Below, piece after piece: positions 46,236 through 56,310 of a stretch of 56,310 nucleotides of DNA (position 1 is the first letter of the stretch; the number at the start of each line of letters is the position of its first letter). The stretch is from Synechococcus lacustris str. Tous. GTDB lineage: Bacteria; Cyanobacteriota; Cyanobacteriia; PCC-6307; Cyanobiaceae. The position numbers were made by a program, and so were the translations under genes. The stretch spans positions 1-56,310 of the forward strand of contig NZ_PXVC01000017.1 in NCBI RefSeq assembly GCF_003011125.1, read 5' to 3'. The notes beneath the pieces were generated by a model, which worked only from the letters and a program-made list of their open reading frames with translations, searched no databases and was not told the DNA's origin.

Positions 46236-47324
46236 ATGCATCGCACCCCCCTCCATGAGTTGTGTTGCGCTGCTGGCGGCCGAATGGTGCCCTTTGCCGG
46301 CTGGGAGATGGCCGTGCAATTTGGCGGGGTAATCGCCGAACACAAGGCCGTACGCCAAAGCTGCGGCATGTTTGATATCTCCCACATGGGGTTTTTAAAA
46401 CTCGAAGGGCCCGGCGCTAAAGACAAATTGCAAGGGCTCGTGCCCTCTGATCTGCAGCGGATTGGCCCTGGGGAAGCCGCCTACACCGTTCTCCTAAATG
46501 AAGCGGGCGGCATCATCGACGACCTGATCATCTACGACAACGGTGTGGTGGCTGGTGTTGATCAGCTCTATGCCGTAATTAATGCCGCCTGCGCCGATGC
46601 TGATACGGCCTGGCTTGAGCAGCATCTGCTGGCTGCTGGCATCGAAATCAGCAACCACAAAGCTGGTGGCATTTTGCTGGCCCTGCAGGGCCCTGAGGCC
46701 GCCGAAAGGCTGGAGCAGCTCTCGGGTGAAGATCTCTCAGGGCTGCCCAGATTTGGCCATCGCCAATTGCAGATCAATGGTTCAGCGGTATTTGCAGGCC
46801 GCACTGGCTACACCGGGGAGGATGGCTTTGAGCTGCTGCTGAGCGCCCCAGCGGGCCAAGCCCTCTGGCAACAATTGCTGGAGGCTGGCGTTACCCCCTG
46901 CGGCCTTGGTGCCCGCGACAGCCTGCGCCTAGAGGCAGCCATGCATCTCTATGGCAGTGACATGAACAGCACCACAAGCCCCCTTGAAGCCAGCCTTGGC
47001 TGGTTGGTGCATTTGGAGATGCCGATTGATTTCATCGGTAGGGAAGTTTTGGAGCAACAAACCAATCAAGGCGTTGCGCAACGCTTGGTGGGGCTGCAAC
47101 TAAATGGCAGGGCCATCGCCCGCCACGGCTATCCAGTGCTGCACAACTCTGAGGTGGTGGGGGAAATCACAAGCGGCAGCTGGGCACCAAGCCTGGAGCT
47201 ACCGATAGCTCTGGCCTATGTGCCAACGGCCTTAGCCAAGCTGGGCACTGAATTAAGCGTTGATATCCGCGGCCGCCAGGAACCGGCCCAGGTGGTGAAA
47301 CGCCCCTTCTATCGCCGCAGCTGA
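46236..47324 (+). CDS. gcvT: Aminomethyltransferase, glycine cleavage T protein
   Basis: 362 residues; takes the aminomethyl group from GcvH, releasing ammonia and forming methylene-tetrahydrofolate. The N-terminus RTPLHELCCAAGGRMVPFAG, the central GRTGYTGEDGFELLL and LGARDSLRLEAAMHLYGSD are diagnostic, the last containing the folate-site segment. Length is standard. It is followed 40 bases later by aspS. It is separated by about 45 kb from gcvP/gcvH and read on the other strand, so the complex needs coordinated but independent expression. Confidence 0.95.
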   Translation: MHRTPLHELCCAAGGRMVPFAGWEMAVQFGGVIAEHKAVRQSCGMFDISHMGFLKLEGPGAKDKLQGLVPSDLQRIGPGEAAYTVLLNEAGGIIDDLIIYDNGVVAGVDQLYAVINAACADADTAWLEQHLLAAGIEISNHKAGGILLALQGPEAAERLEQLSGEDLSGLPRFGHRQLQINGSAVFAGRTGYTGEDGFELLLSAPAGQALWQQLLEAGVTPCGLGARDSLRLEAAMHLYGSDMNSTTSPLEASLGWLVHLEMPIDFIGREVLEQQTNQGVAQRLVGLQLNGRAIARHGYPVLHNSEVVGEITSGSWAPSLELPIALAYVPTALAKLGTELSVDIRGRQEPAQVVKRPFYRRS

Positions 47325-47364
47325 ACCGCCTGCATGGGATCATCCGATTCGCTGAACAACCGCC

Positions 47365-49155
47365 ATGCGCAGCCACTCCTGCGGCGACCTGCGCACCAAC
47401 GCCATCAACACCAAGGTGCTGCTCTGCGGCTGGGTTGATCGCCGCCGCGACCATGGCGGGGTGATCTTTATCGACCTGCGCGACCGCAGCGGCACCGTGC
47501 AGATCACCGTGGATCCCGATCTGGGTCCAGAAGCATTTGCGGTGGCAGAGCATCTGCGCTCTGAAACCGTATTGCAGGTGGAGGGCTGCGTGCGGGCTCG
47601 GCCAGCTGCTTCCTTGAATGAACGGCTGGCTACCGGGGCAGTGGAAGTGCTTGCCCAACAGCTCACGGTGCTCAACGCCCCCAGCCGGCCCCTGCCATTT
47701 CCAGTGTCGGTGCACGATGAAGAAAATACCCGCGAGGAACTACGGCTGCGTTATCGCTACCTGGATCTGCGCCGCGAAAGGATGCGGCGCAACCTCACCC
47801 TGCGCCATAAAACAATCCAAACCGCCCGTCAATTCCTGGAAGCTGAGGGTTTTATCGAGGTGGAAACACCGGTGCTAACCCGTTCCACCCCTGAGGGTGC
47901 CCGCGATTACCTAGTGCCATCACGGGTATGTGGTGGGGAATGGTTTGCTTTACCCCAATCACCGCAACTGTTTAAACAACTGCTGATGGTGGGTGGCCTC
48001 GAGCGCTACTACCAAGTGGCCCGCTGTTTTCGGGATGAAGATCTCAGGGCCGACCGTCAACCGGAATTCACCCAGTTGGATCTGGAGATGAGCTTCCTGG
48101 GTCAAGAGCAAATTCTTGATTTGAATGAACGCTTGATCGCTGCGATTTGGCAGGTGGTGAAGGGGGTGACCTTGCCATTGCCACTGCCGAGGCTCACCTG
48201 GCATGAAGCGATGGAGCGCTACGGCTGCGACCGCCCCGACACCCGCTACGGCATGGAGCTGGTGAATGTGAGTGATCTGGTGGCAACCATGGGCTTCAAG
48301 GTATTTAGCGGTGCTGTGGCTGCAGGGGGCAGCGTGAAATGCATTGCCGTTGCTGGTGGCAATGAGGCGGTGAGCAATGTGCGGATCAAACCCGGTGGTG
48401 ATGTGTTTTCAGAGGCGCAAAAAGCAGGGGCCGGAGGCCTTGCCTTTATTCGCGTTAGGGAAGGGGGTGAAATCGACACGATCGGCGCGATCAAAGACAA
48501 CCTCACAGAAACTGCCAAAGCGGAGCTGCTCAAGCGCACTGGCGCCACCCCTGGCACCCTCTTGCTGTTTGGTGCCGGCGACACGGCAACGGTGAATAAA
48601 GCCCTGGATCGGGTGCGCCAATACCTGGCAAAGGAGTTGGGGCTCATACCCGAGGGGGCCTGGAATTTCCTTTGGGTGGTTGATTTCCCGATGTTTGAGC
48701 GCAACAGCGAAGAAAATCGGCTTGAGGCGCTCCATCACCCCTTCTGTGCGCCAAACCCTGAGGACGCCCACGATCTGGCCACCGCCAGGGCCCAGGCCTA
48801 CGACCTAGTGCTCAATGGCCTCGAATTGGGTGGCGGCTCTCTGCGCATCCATAAAGCTGAATTGCAAAGGCAGGTGCTCCACACCATTGGCCTCGAGCCT
48901 GAGGAAGCGGAAAAGCAATTTGGCTTTTTGCTTGAAGCCTTGGAGCTGGGTGCACCACCCCATGGCGGCATCGCCTTTGGGGTAGACCGCATGGTGATGC
49001 TGTTGGCGGGTGAAGAATCAATCCGCGACACGATTGCATTTCCAAAAACCCAACAGGCCCGTTGCCTGCTCACCGGCGCCCCAGGTGCAGCCAGCACGGC
49101 CCAATTAGCGGAATTGAACGTGGCCAGCACCTGGGTAGAACCGGAAGATAACTAA
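47365..49155 (+). CDS. aspS: Aspartyl-tRNA synthetase (bacterial type with GAD insertion)
   Basis: 596-residue class II synthetase. N-terminal OB anticodon-binding domain ([20 protein letters not shown]), motif 2 ([19 protein letters not shown]), the GAD insertion (about residues 300-410) typical of bacterial enzymes, and motif 3 ([14 protein letters not shown]). [20 protein letters not shown] is motif 1. Such enzymes may charge tRNA-Asn too when AsnRS is absent; that cannot be judged here. The sigma-factor gene starts 47 bases after it. Confidence 0.96.
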   Translation: MRSHSCGDLRTNAINTKVLLCGWVDRRRDHGGVIFIDLRDRSGTVQITVDPDLGPEAFAVAEHLRSETVLQVEGCVRARPAASLNERLATGAVEVLAQQLTVLNAPSRPLPFPVSVHDEENTREELRLRYRYLDLRRERMRRNLTLRHKTIQTARQFLEAEGFIEVETPVLTRSTPEGARDYLVPSRVCGGEWFALPQSPQLFKQLLMVGGLERYYQVARCFRDEDLRADRQPEFTQLDLEMSFLGQEQILDLNERLIAAIWQVVKGVTLPLPLPRLTWHEAMERYGCDRPDTRYGMELVNVSDLVATMGFKVFSGAVAAGGSVKCIAVAGGNEAVSNVRIKPGGDVFSEAQKAGAGGLAFIRVREGGEIDTIGAIKDNLTETAKAELLKRTGATPGTLLLFGAGDTATVNKALDRVRQYLAKELGLIPEGAWNFLWVVDFPMFERNSEENRLEALHHPFCAPNPEDAHDLATARAQAYDLVLNGLELGGGSLRIHKAELQRQVLHTIGLEPEEAEKQFGFLLEALELGAPPHGGIAFGVDRMVMLLAGEESIRDTIAFPKTQQARCLLTGAPGAASTAQLAELNVASTWVEPEDN

Positions 49156-49202
49156 CGCAAAGTTTTTCGCTGCCGCCGAATTTGTTCAGGCTGAAAGTGG
49201 CG

Positions 49203-50333
49203 ATGGTTGAAGGGTTGCTAGAGCGAGAGCGTCAACACAGCAGATCGCGCCGTTCCACGGCTGATTTGGTGCGCCTCTACCTGCAAGACATTGGCCGGGT
49301 GGATCTACTTAGCCAGGAGGAGGAACTCACCCTGGCCCGACTGGTGCAAAGGCGTGAACTACTGCTGCGCCAACGCCAGCAGCTGGCCAGTGGCAACCCC
49401 CGCCTAGCCCGGCTTGATCATTTGGATGAACAACGCCAAAGGGAGGCGTCACGCCTGGGCCATCAACCCTCCCAAGGGCAATGGGCGCAGGCCTGCCAGC
49501 TAAATCTGGCCGCCCTGCGCCAGGCCTTACAGGAAGGCAATCAAGCCTGGGCGGAACAGCTAGGCATCAGCAGCAGCGAATTGCAACAGCAACTCCACCG
49601 CGGCCGCAGGGCAAAGGAACGGATGATCCAAGCCAATTTGCGCTTGGTGGTAGCCGTTGCCAAAAAATATCAAAACCGCGGCATGGAACTGCTGGATTTA
49701 GTGCAGGAGGGAACTCTGGGTTTAGAGCGGGGGGTGGAGAAATTTGATCCCAGCCGGGGTTTTCGCTTTAGCACCTATGTGTATTGGTGGATTCGCCAGG
49801 GAATTACCAGGGCGATTGCCACCCAAAGCCGCACGATTCGCTTGCCGGTGCACATCACCGAAAAATTAAATCGGATCAAAAAAGCCCAACAACTGATCGC
49901 CGCGCGCCATGGCCGCAGCGCCAGCCTTAAGGATCTCAGCCTTGAGCTAAATCTGCCTGAGGCTGTGATCCGCGAAACGCTACAGAAGCTGCCCCATGCC
50001 GTTTCCCTCGATAGCCGCGTGGGCGGCAGCCAAGAAACGCAATTGGGGGAGCTGCTGGAGGATCCAATGCCCACGCCAGAGCAGCTGCTAAGCCGTGAAA
50101 AATTGCACGACGATCTGGAGGCACTGCTAGATCAATTGAGCGGCAAGGAAGCGCGGGTGATCCGTTTGCGGTTTGGCTTGGATAACGATTCACCCCAAAC
50201 CCTGGCTGAAATCGGCAAAAATCTGCAGCTATCGCGGGAACGGGTGCGTCAAATCGAAACGATTGCCCTGCATAAGCTGCGCCTGCCCGAGGCGCGCCTC
50301 AAGGTAAAAGACTACCTAGAAGACCTGGCTTGA
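49203..50333 (+). CDS. RNA polymerase sigma factor, group 2 sigma-70 type
   Basis: 376 residues from ATG at 49203; the frame also runs to a TTG at 49182. Regions: 1.2 (DLVRLYLQDIGRVDLLSQEE), 2.1-2.4 (NLRLVVAVAKKYQNRGMELL, DLVQEGTLGLERGVEKFD, RGFRFSTYVYWWIRQGITRA), region 3, and 4.2 (TLAEIGKNLQLSRERVRQIE). It lacks a long region 1.1, so it is an alternative group 2 factor (SigB-E type) for stress or circadian programmes, not the principal sigma. It precedes dps by 37 bases, so it may be linked to that stress gene. Confidence 0.93.
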   Translation: MVEGLLERERQHSRSRRSTADLVRLYLQDIGRVDLLSQEEELTLARLVQRRELLLRQRQQLASGNPRLARLDHLDEQRQREASRLGHQPSQGQWAQACQLNLAALRQALQEGNQAWAEQLGISSSELQQQLHRGRRAKERMIQANLRLVVAVAKKYQNRGMELLDLVQEGTLGLERGVEKFDPSRGFRFSTYVYWWIRQGITRAIATQSRTIRLPVHITEKLNRIKKAQQLIAARHGRSASLKDLSLELNLPEAVIRETLQKLPHAVSLDSRVGGSQETQLGELLEDPMPTPEQLLSREKLHDDLEALLDQLSGKEARVIRLRFGLDNDSPQTLAEIGKNLQLSRERVRQIETIALHKLRLPEARLKVKDYLEDLA

Positions 50334-50370
50334 TTCATGATGAATATTGCAAGTGCATCCGCCTAAAGCC

Positions 50371-50856
50371 ATGGCCCACCTAGCGCCCCCCATCGATATC
50401 GGTATCCCCGCCAACCAACGCCAGGAAATCGCCGAAGGCCTTGGGCGTCTGCTGGCCGACAGCTATGTGCTCTACCTAAAAACCCATGGCTTCCATTGGA
50501 ACGTAACCGGCCCAATGTTCAGCTCGCTGCACGCCATGTTCATGGAGCAATACACCGAACTCTGGACTGCCCTTGATGAAATCGCTGAACGAATCCGCGC
50601 CTTAGGCCATCTGGCACCCATGGGCGGCCGCCGCTACGCGGAGCTTTCCAGCATTGAAGAAACCCAGCAGGCCCCCGAGGCCCTGGCGATGGTTACTGAA
50701 TTGGTGAAGGGCCATGAGGCGGTAGCCCGCACCGCCCGGGGCCTCTTACCCCTGGCGGAAGCAGCGGAAGACGGCCCCACCGCCGATCTGCTCAATGCCC
50801 GTCTCCAAATTCACGAAAAAACAGCCTGGATGTTGCGCAGCATCCTCGAGGGCTGA
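50371..50856 (+). CDS. dps: Dps-family DNA-binding/iron-storage protein
   Basis: 161 residues from ATG at 50371 (frame open to 50347). The Dps signature is present: YVLYLKTHGFHWNVTGPMF, with the ferroxidase-site His, and ALDEIAERIRALG, with Asp and Glu ligands. Forms a 12-mer shell that oxidises iron(II) with peroxide and protects DNA. It follows the sigma factor and precedes pyrG by 30 bases on the same strand. Confidence 0.92.
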   Translation: MAHLAPPIDIGIPANQRQEIAEGLGRLLADSYVLYLKTHGFHWNVTGPMFSSLHAMFMEQYTELWTALDEIAERIRALGHLAPMGGRRYAELSSIEETQQAPEALAMVTELVKGHEAVARTARGLLPLAEAAEDGPTADLLNARLQIHEKTAWMLRSILEG

Positions 50857-53140
<2,284 letters not shown>

Positions 53141-53144
<4 letters not shown>

Positions 53145-53653
53145 CGGATTTGGGCTGGCTGGCTGTTTGTTTCCGCTTTCCAGAGGCGATAACGCACCTG
53201 GAAACCATCAGGTGCATAAATCACAATCGGCACACTTGCATTGAATGGCAACACGAATGGATTGCCTCCTAGGGGTACAAATTGCTTGCTAAGCCCTTGG
53301 CTGGGGCAGGCTTTTTTTGTAGATAACATCGCTCCCAATTGTTCAGCGCGATACACGGTGTAGCCAAAACCTGGCAGCACTTCTGAACGCAACCTGCCGG
53401 TAAAACGATGCAGGTTGCAATCCAGTTCCAATTCCTTACCCACCAGCAACTGCACCCGCCAATCGCTTGGATTATTTGAAATACTTGGGTTAGTAGGGGG
53501 TTTTAAAAGGGGGTTCAACTGGATCACCCAACGCTTTTCACCGGCCACGGCTTCGGGATAGGGCTTCAGATCAAGTAATGGAATTGCCCCTGCCGGCATA
53601 GCAACTGCTGAACAAAAAATCGCTGAACAAATCAGCCCTGAAATACTGCGCAC
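53141..53653 (-). CDS. Ecotin-like serine protease inhibitor, exported
   Basis: 170 residues from GTG at 53653. A signal peptide ([20 protein letters not shown]) precedes a domain aligning with ecotin from end to end: [45 protein letters not shown], then the reactive loop STKKACP and finally [20 protein letters not shown]. The two cysteines of the loop disulfide are present. The P1 position, Met84 in E. coli ecotin, is Lys, suggesting trypsin-like targets. The frame runs up to 53767 but would overlap queC. Ecotin inhibits host or predator serine proteases; defence against grazers is inference. Confidence 0.88.
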
Positions 53654-53690
53654 AGCTATTCGATTAAACTCAACCCATCCTGGCCCCCCC

Positions 53691-54368
53691 ATGCACCCTG
53701 CACCACCAACTGCCGTTGCCCTTCTTTCCGGGGGGCTTGATTCCGCCACCGCAGCGGCCATTGCCATAGAAGCGGGCTATCGATTGATTGGTTTGTCTTT
53801 TAACTACGGCCAGCGCCATCAACGGGAATTAGCAGCAGCAGCCCTGTTAGCTCGCCATTTCAACTTCAGTGAGCACCACACCATCAACGTAAACCTGGCG
53901 GCCTGGGGTGGCTCATCCCTAACCGATCTACAGCAAACAATTCCCAGCGCTGGAGTGCTGCCAGGCGTTATTCCAAATACCTATGTGCCAGGTAGAAACA
54001 CGGTGTTTATTGCCATGGCCCTAAGCCTGGCCGAGGCCCGCGGCGCCGAGCGGCTGGTGCTGGGCGTGAATGCGGTGGACTATTCCGGCTACCCCGATTG
54101 TCGGCCCGAATACCTAACGGCCTTCCAAAAATTGGCTGATCTAGCCAGTAAAAGTGGCCTTGAGGGCCATGGCGCCCAACTTTGGGCACCCCTAGTGCAA
54201 TGGAGCAAAACCGAAATCGTGGCGGAAGCCCTAAGGCTTCAGGTGCCTATCGCTGATACCTGGAGTTGTTATGCCGGCGGCGTTAAACCCTGTGGTGTGT
54301 GTGACAGCTGCCGGATTCGCGATGCTGCCCTAAGGGATGCGGGCAGGCCCGATCTTGCAAGTCGATGA
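53691..54368 (+). CDS. queC: 7-cyano-7-deazaguanine synthase QueC
   Basis: 225 residues; ATP-dependent conversion of CDG to preQ0, the queuosine precursor. P-loop-like motif [16 protein letters not shown] at the N-terminus; C-terminal zinc site [22 protein letters not shown] at 53691 lies on the palindromic CATG and is 37 bases from the start of the divergent ecotin gene. The stop overlaps the pabB start as ATGA. Length is normal. Confidence 0.96.
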   Translation: MHPAPPTAVALLSGGLDSATAAAIAIEAGYRLIGLSFNYGQRHQRELAAAALLARHFNFSEHHTINVNLAAWGGSSLTDLQQTIPSAGVLPGVIPNTYVPGRNTVFIAMALSLAEARGAERLVLGVNAVDYSGYPDCRPEYLTAFQKLADLASKSGLEGHGAQLWAPLVQWSKTEIVAEALRLQVPIADTWSCYAGGVKPCGVCDSCRIRDAALRDAGRPDLASR

Positions 54369-55660
54369 CACAACTTCCCTGGTGGGATCCCAGTTGCCTT
54401 GCAACCGCCATGGCCCGCCATTTTGGCGAGGAGGGCCTGGTGTGGCTTGATGGTGATGGCAGCCAATTGGGCCAACGGGCGCTGTTGGCGGCGGCACCGC
54501 AAAGGCAATTGCGCTGTTGTGGTTTACCAGGCCAGCCCGGCAGTGCCGATCCCTTTGAAGCCCTTGAGGAAATCCAACAAAACCGAAACGGCATCTGGTT
54601 GGGCTGGCTTGCCTATGAAGCCGGCGCTTGGATGGAACCTGGCCGCCACTGGCAAAAGCCAGATATGGCAACCCTTTGGGCCGGCTGTTATGGCGTTGTG
54701 GTGCAACTTGATCTGCAACACCAACAGCTCTGGCTAAGCGGTGAAGGGCCCCAACGCCAGGCCCTTGAGGCTTTAATTCGCTCCGGCCCTGACCTATCGG
54801 AGGCTGCCGTTGCTCAAATGGGGGTTGCCATTGATCAATGGCATTGGCATACAACCATCAGCGAATTTGAGCGTCAAGTGGCAACCGTGCAGGCCTGGAT
54901 CGGTGCCGGTGATTTATTTCAAGCAAATCTCACCGCCTGCGCTGAGCACAACCTCACCGTTAAAAGCGGTGCCCTCCAGCTATATCAACGCTTACGCCGC
55001 CGATGTCCCGCCCCCTTTGGCGGGGTGATGGTGGCCAGCAACGCTGAGGCGGTATTAAGTGCCTCACCGGAACGTTTTCTCAGTTGTGATGCAGCTGGCA
55101 ATGTGGAAACCAGGCCGATTAAAGGCACCAGGCCCCGCCACCAAGATCCCGATTTGGATGCAGCGGCAGCAGCTGAATTAGTTAGCAGCCCTAAAGACCG
55201 AGCCGAAAATGTGATGATCGTTGATCTGTTGCGCAACGACCTCGGCCGGGTATGCACAACGGGCAGCATTGAGGTGCCGCAACTGGTGGGCTTGGAGAGC
55301 TATGCCCAGGTGCATCACCTCACCTCGGTGGTGAGCGGCAAGCTGCGGCCTGATCAAAACCCAGTGGCCCTATTGCGGGCCTGCTGGCCAGGTGGTTCGA
55401 TAACTGGCGCACCCAAAATCAGTGCCTGCAGCCACCTAAATCAATTGGAACCGGTAGCCAGGGGCCCCTACTGCGGCAGTTTTTTTCGGTTTAACGTTGA
55501 TGGCAGTTTTGATAGCAACCTATTAATCCGTAGCGTGATGTTGCGTGATAAACGCTTAAGAATCCATGGCGGTTGCGGCATCGTGGCCGATTCCAATCCG
55601 GAGCAGGAGGCTGCTGAACTGGGTTGGAAAATACAGCCACTGCTGGCGGCCCTCAGCTAG
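54365..55660 (+). CDS. pabB: Para-aminobenzoate/anthranilate synthase component I
   Basis: 431-residue chorismate-binding enzyme. C-terminal signatures are [30 protein letters not shown] and GGSITGAPK. Choice of PabB over TrpE rests on the pabC gene that follows directly and on the KGTRP segment, whose lysine is characteristic of PabB. It makes 4-amino-4-deoxychorismate for folate, with glutamine amidotransferase PabA elsewhere. It overlaps queC by 4 bases and pabC by 1 base. Confidence 0.9.
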   Translation: MTQLPWWDPSCLATAMARHFGEEGLVWLDGDGSQLGQRALLAAAPQRQLRCCGLPGQPGSADPFEALEEIQQNRNGIWLGWLAYEAGAWMEPGRHWQKPDMATLWAGCYGVVVQLDLQHQQLWLSGEGPQRQALEALIRSGPDLSEAAVAQMGVAIDQWHWHTTISEFERQVATVQAWIGAGDLFQANLTACAEHNLTVKSGALQLYQRLRRRCPAPFGGVMVASNAEAVLSASPERFLSCDAAGNVETRPIKGTRPRHQDPDLDAAAAAELVSSPKDRAENVMIVDLLRNDLGRVCTTGSIEVPQLVGLESYAQVHHLTSVVSGKLRPDQNPVALLRACWPGGSITGAPKISACSHLNQLEPVARGPYCGSFFRFNVDGSFDSNLLIRSVMLRDKRLRIHGGCGIVADSNPEQEAAELGWKIQPLLAALS

Positions 55661-56310
55661 TGCAAGCCATCGCCTGGATAAACAATCAATGGGGCGATCC
55701 CCAAAACCTGGGCATCTGCCTGAGTGATCGGGGCCTGCGGCTGGCTGAGGGAGTATTTGAAACGCTGCTGATTCAGGCAGGCACAGCCCAACTATTAGAT
55801 CAACATTTAGAGCGTTGGCGCAGGGGTGCCCAAACAATCGGCCTACCCCAACCACCTGATCGGGCCTGGCTCACAAACTGGCTTGCGGAAGCAATCAGGC
55901 GCAGCGGCATCGTTGCTGGGGCCCTACGGCTCAATTGGAGCCAAGGCGATGGCGGCGGCAGGGGTTTGGGCTTAGCAGAGAACGATGCAACGGGGCGTTT
56001 TTGGGCCACATTGCATGCCCATGAACCAAGTTTTCAACTACAGAGCACCATGGTGAGCACTCGCGTGCAACGTTGGGCAGATAGTTCATTGCGCCATTGC
56101 AAAACCTTTGCCTACGGGGAAATGGCCCTTGCCAAAAGGGAAGCAAACCAAGCCGGATATCACGATGCCCTGCTGTTGAGCAGTGCCGGCGGCCTCTGCT
56201 GTGGCAGCAGCGCCAACCTTTTAGTGCAACGGGATGGCAGATGGCTAACACCACCACTGGCTAGCGGCTGCCTACCTGGGGTAATGCGAGGGGAGGCCAT
56301 AGGTCGAGGA
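55660..56310 (+). CDS. pabC: Aminodeoxychorismate lyase PabC, partial
   Basis: The first 217 codons of a class IV (branched-chain-like) PLP enzyme; the C-terminus is cut off by the right edge. It splits pyruvate from aminodeoxychorismate to give p-aminobenzoate. Segments: DRGLRLAEGVFETLLI near residue 25, the PLP lysine in CKTFAYGEMALAKREA, and AGGLCCGSSANLLV. Start is GTG sharing one base with the pabB stop (TAGTG). With pabB it forms the p-aminobenzoate branch of folate synthesis. Confidence 0.88.
   Translation, partial: MQAIAWINNQWGDPQNLGICLSDRGLRLAEGVFETLLIQAGTAQLLDQHLERWRRGAQTIGLPQPPDRAWLTNWLAEAIRRSGIVAGALRLNWSQGDGGGRGLGLAENDATGRFWATLHAHEPSFQLQSTMVSTRVQRWADSSLRHCKTFAYGEMALAKREANQAGYHDALLLSSAGGLCCGSSANLLVQRDGRWLTPPLASGCLPGVMRGEAIGRG

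Overview
The window reads as chromosomal DNA of a picocyanobacterium (Cyanobium/Synechococcus/Prochlorococcus type). The basis is the gene order (gcvP-gcvH, a tandem pair of acyl-lipid desaturases, rplI-dnaB-mnmG, ligA, valS, speE-speB, gcvT-aspS, pyrG-queE, queC-pabB-pabC), a cyanobacterial chorismate lyase, a cyanobacterial-type group 2 sigma factor, several small proteins of cyanobacterial character, and tightly packed genes with many 1-4 base stop/start overlaps. No genus can be fixed from the sequence alone.

Layout. 1-3.1 kb, minus strand: a gcvH-gcvP unit (gcvP runs off the left edge) behind a PLP-dependent methionine gamma-lyase/aluminium-resistance family gene. 3.1-5.8 kb: two desaturase paralogues around a convergent/divergent conserved hypothetical gene; both have notable leaders. 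The first has a possible attenuator, the second a nearly perfect 13-base inverted repeat. 5.8-11.6 kb: rplI, dnaB, mnmG, a membrane-anchored hypothetical, chorismate lyase and a small hypothetical. 11.6-17.8 kb: a Tat-exported PhoX phosphatase, a DUF1269 protein, small hypotheticals, a SprT-like protein and ligA.

17.8-33.4 kb: a visibly AT-richer block with three giant genes for repeat-rich, RTX-type secreted proteins. The first joins a choice-of-anchor I/phytase-like beta-propeller to a 5'-nucleotidase-like metallophosphatase. The second is of uncertain family. The third joins an ExeM-like extracellular nuclease to a PhoD phosphatase and is interrupted near its 3' end by a +1 frame change, so its DUF4114 tail lies in another frame. 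The first two end in an almost identical 363 bp segment. With PhoX this looks like a locus for taking phosphorus from extracellular nucleic acids, nucleotides and phosphoesters (inference).

33.5-40.9 kb: a patchwork of a TVP38/DedA-family membrane protein, vapBC, valS, a LuxR-type regulator, small hypotheticals, an AT-rich membrane protein, and an MNT-HEPN pair. That pair lies between a tRNA-Val(TAC) gene and a 13 bp copy of the tRNA 3' end, the footprint of a tRNA-targeted insertion.

40.9-56.3 kb: housekeeping and stress genes: DUF2227, mazG, arfB, a secreted hypothetical, an exported beta-carbonic anhydrase, speE-speB, gcvT, aspS, a sigma factor, dps, pyrG-queE, an ecotin-like protease inhibitor, and queC-pabB-pabC (pabC cut by the right edge). 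No rRNA, CRISPR array, integrase, transposase or type I secretion gene was seen.
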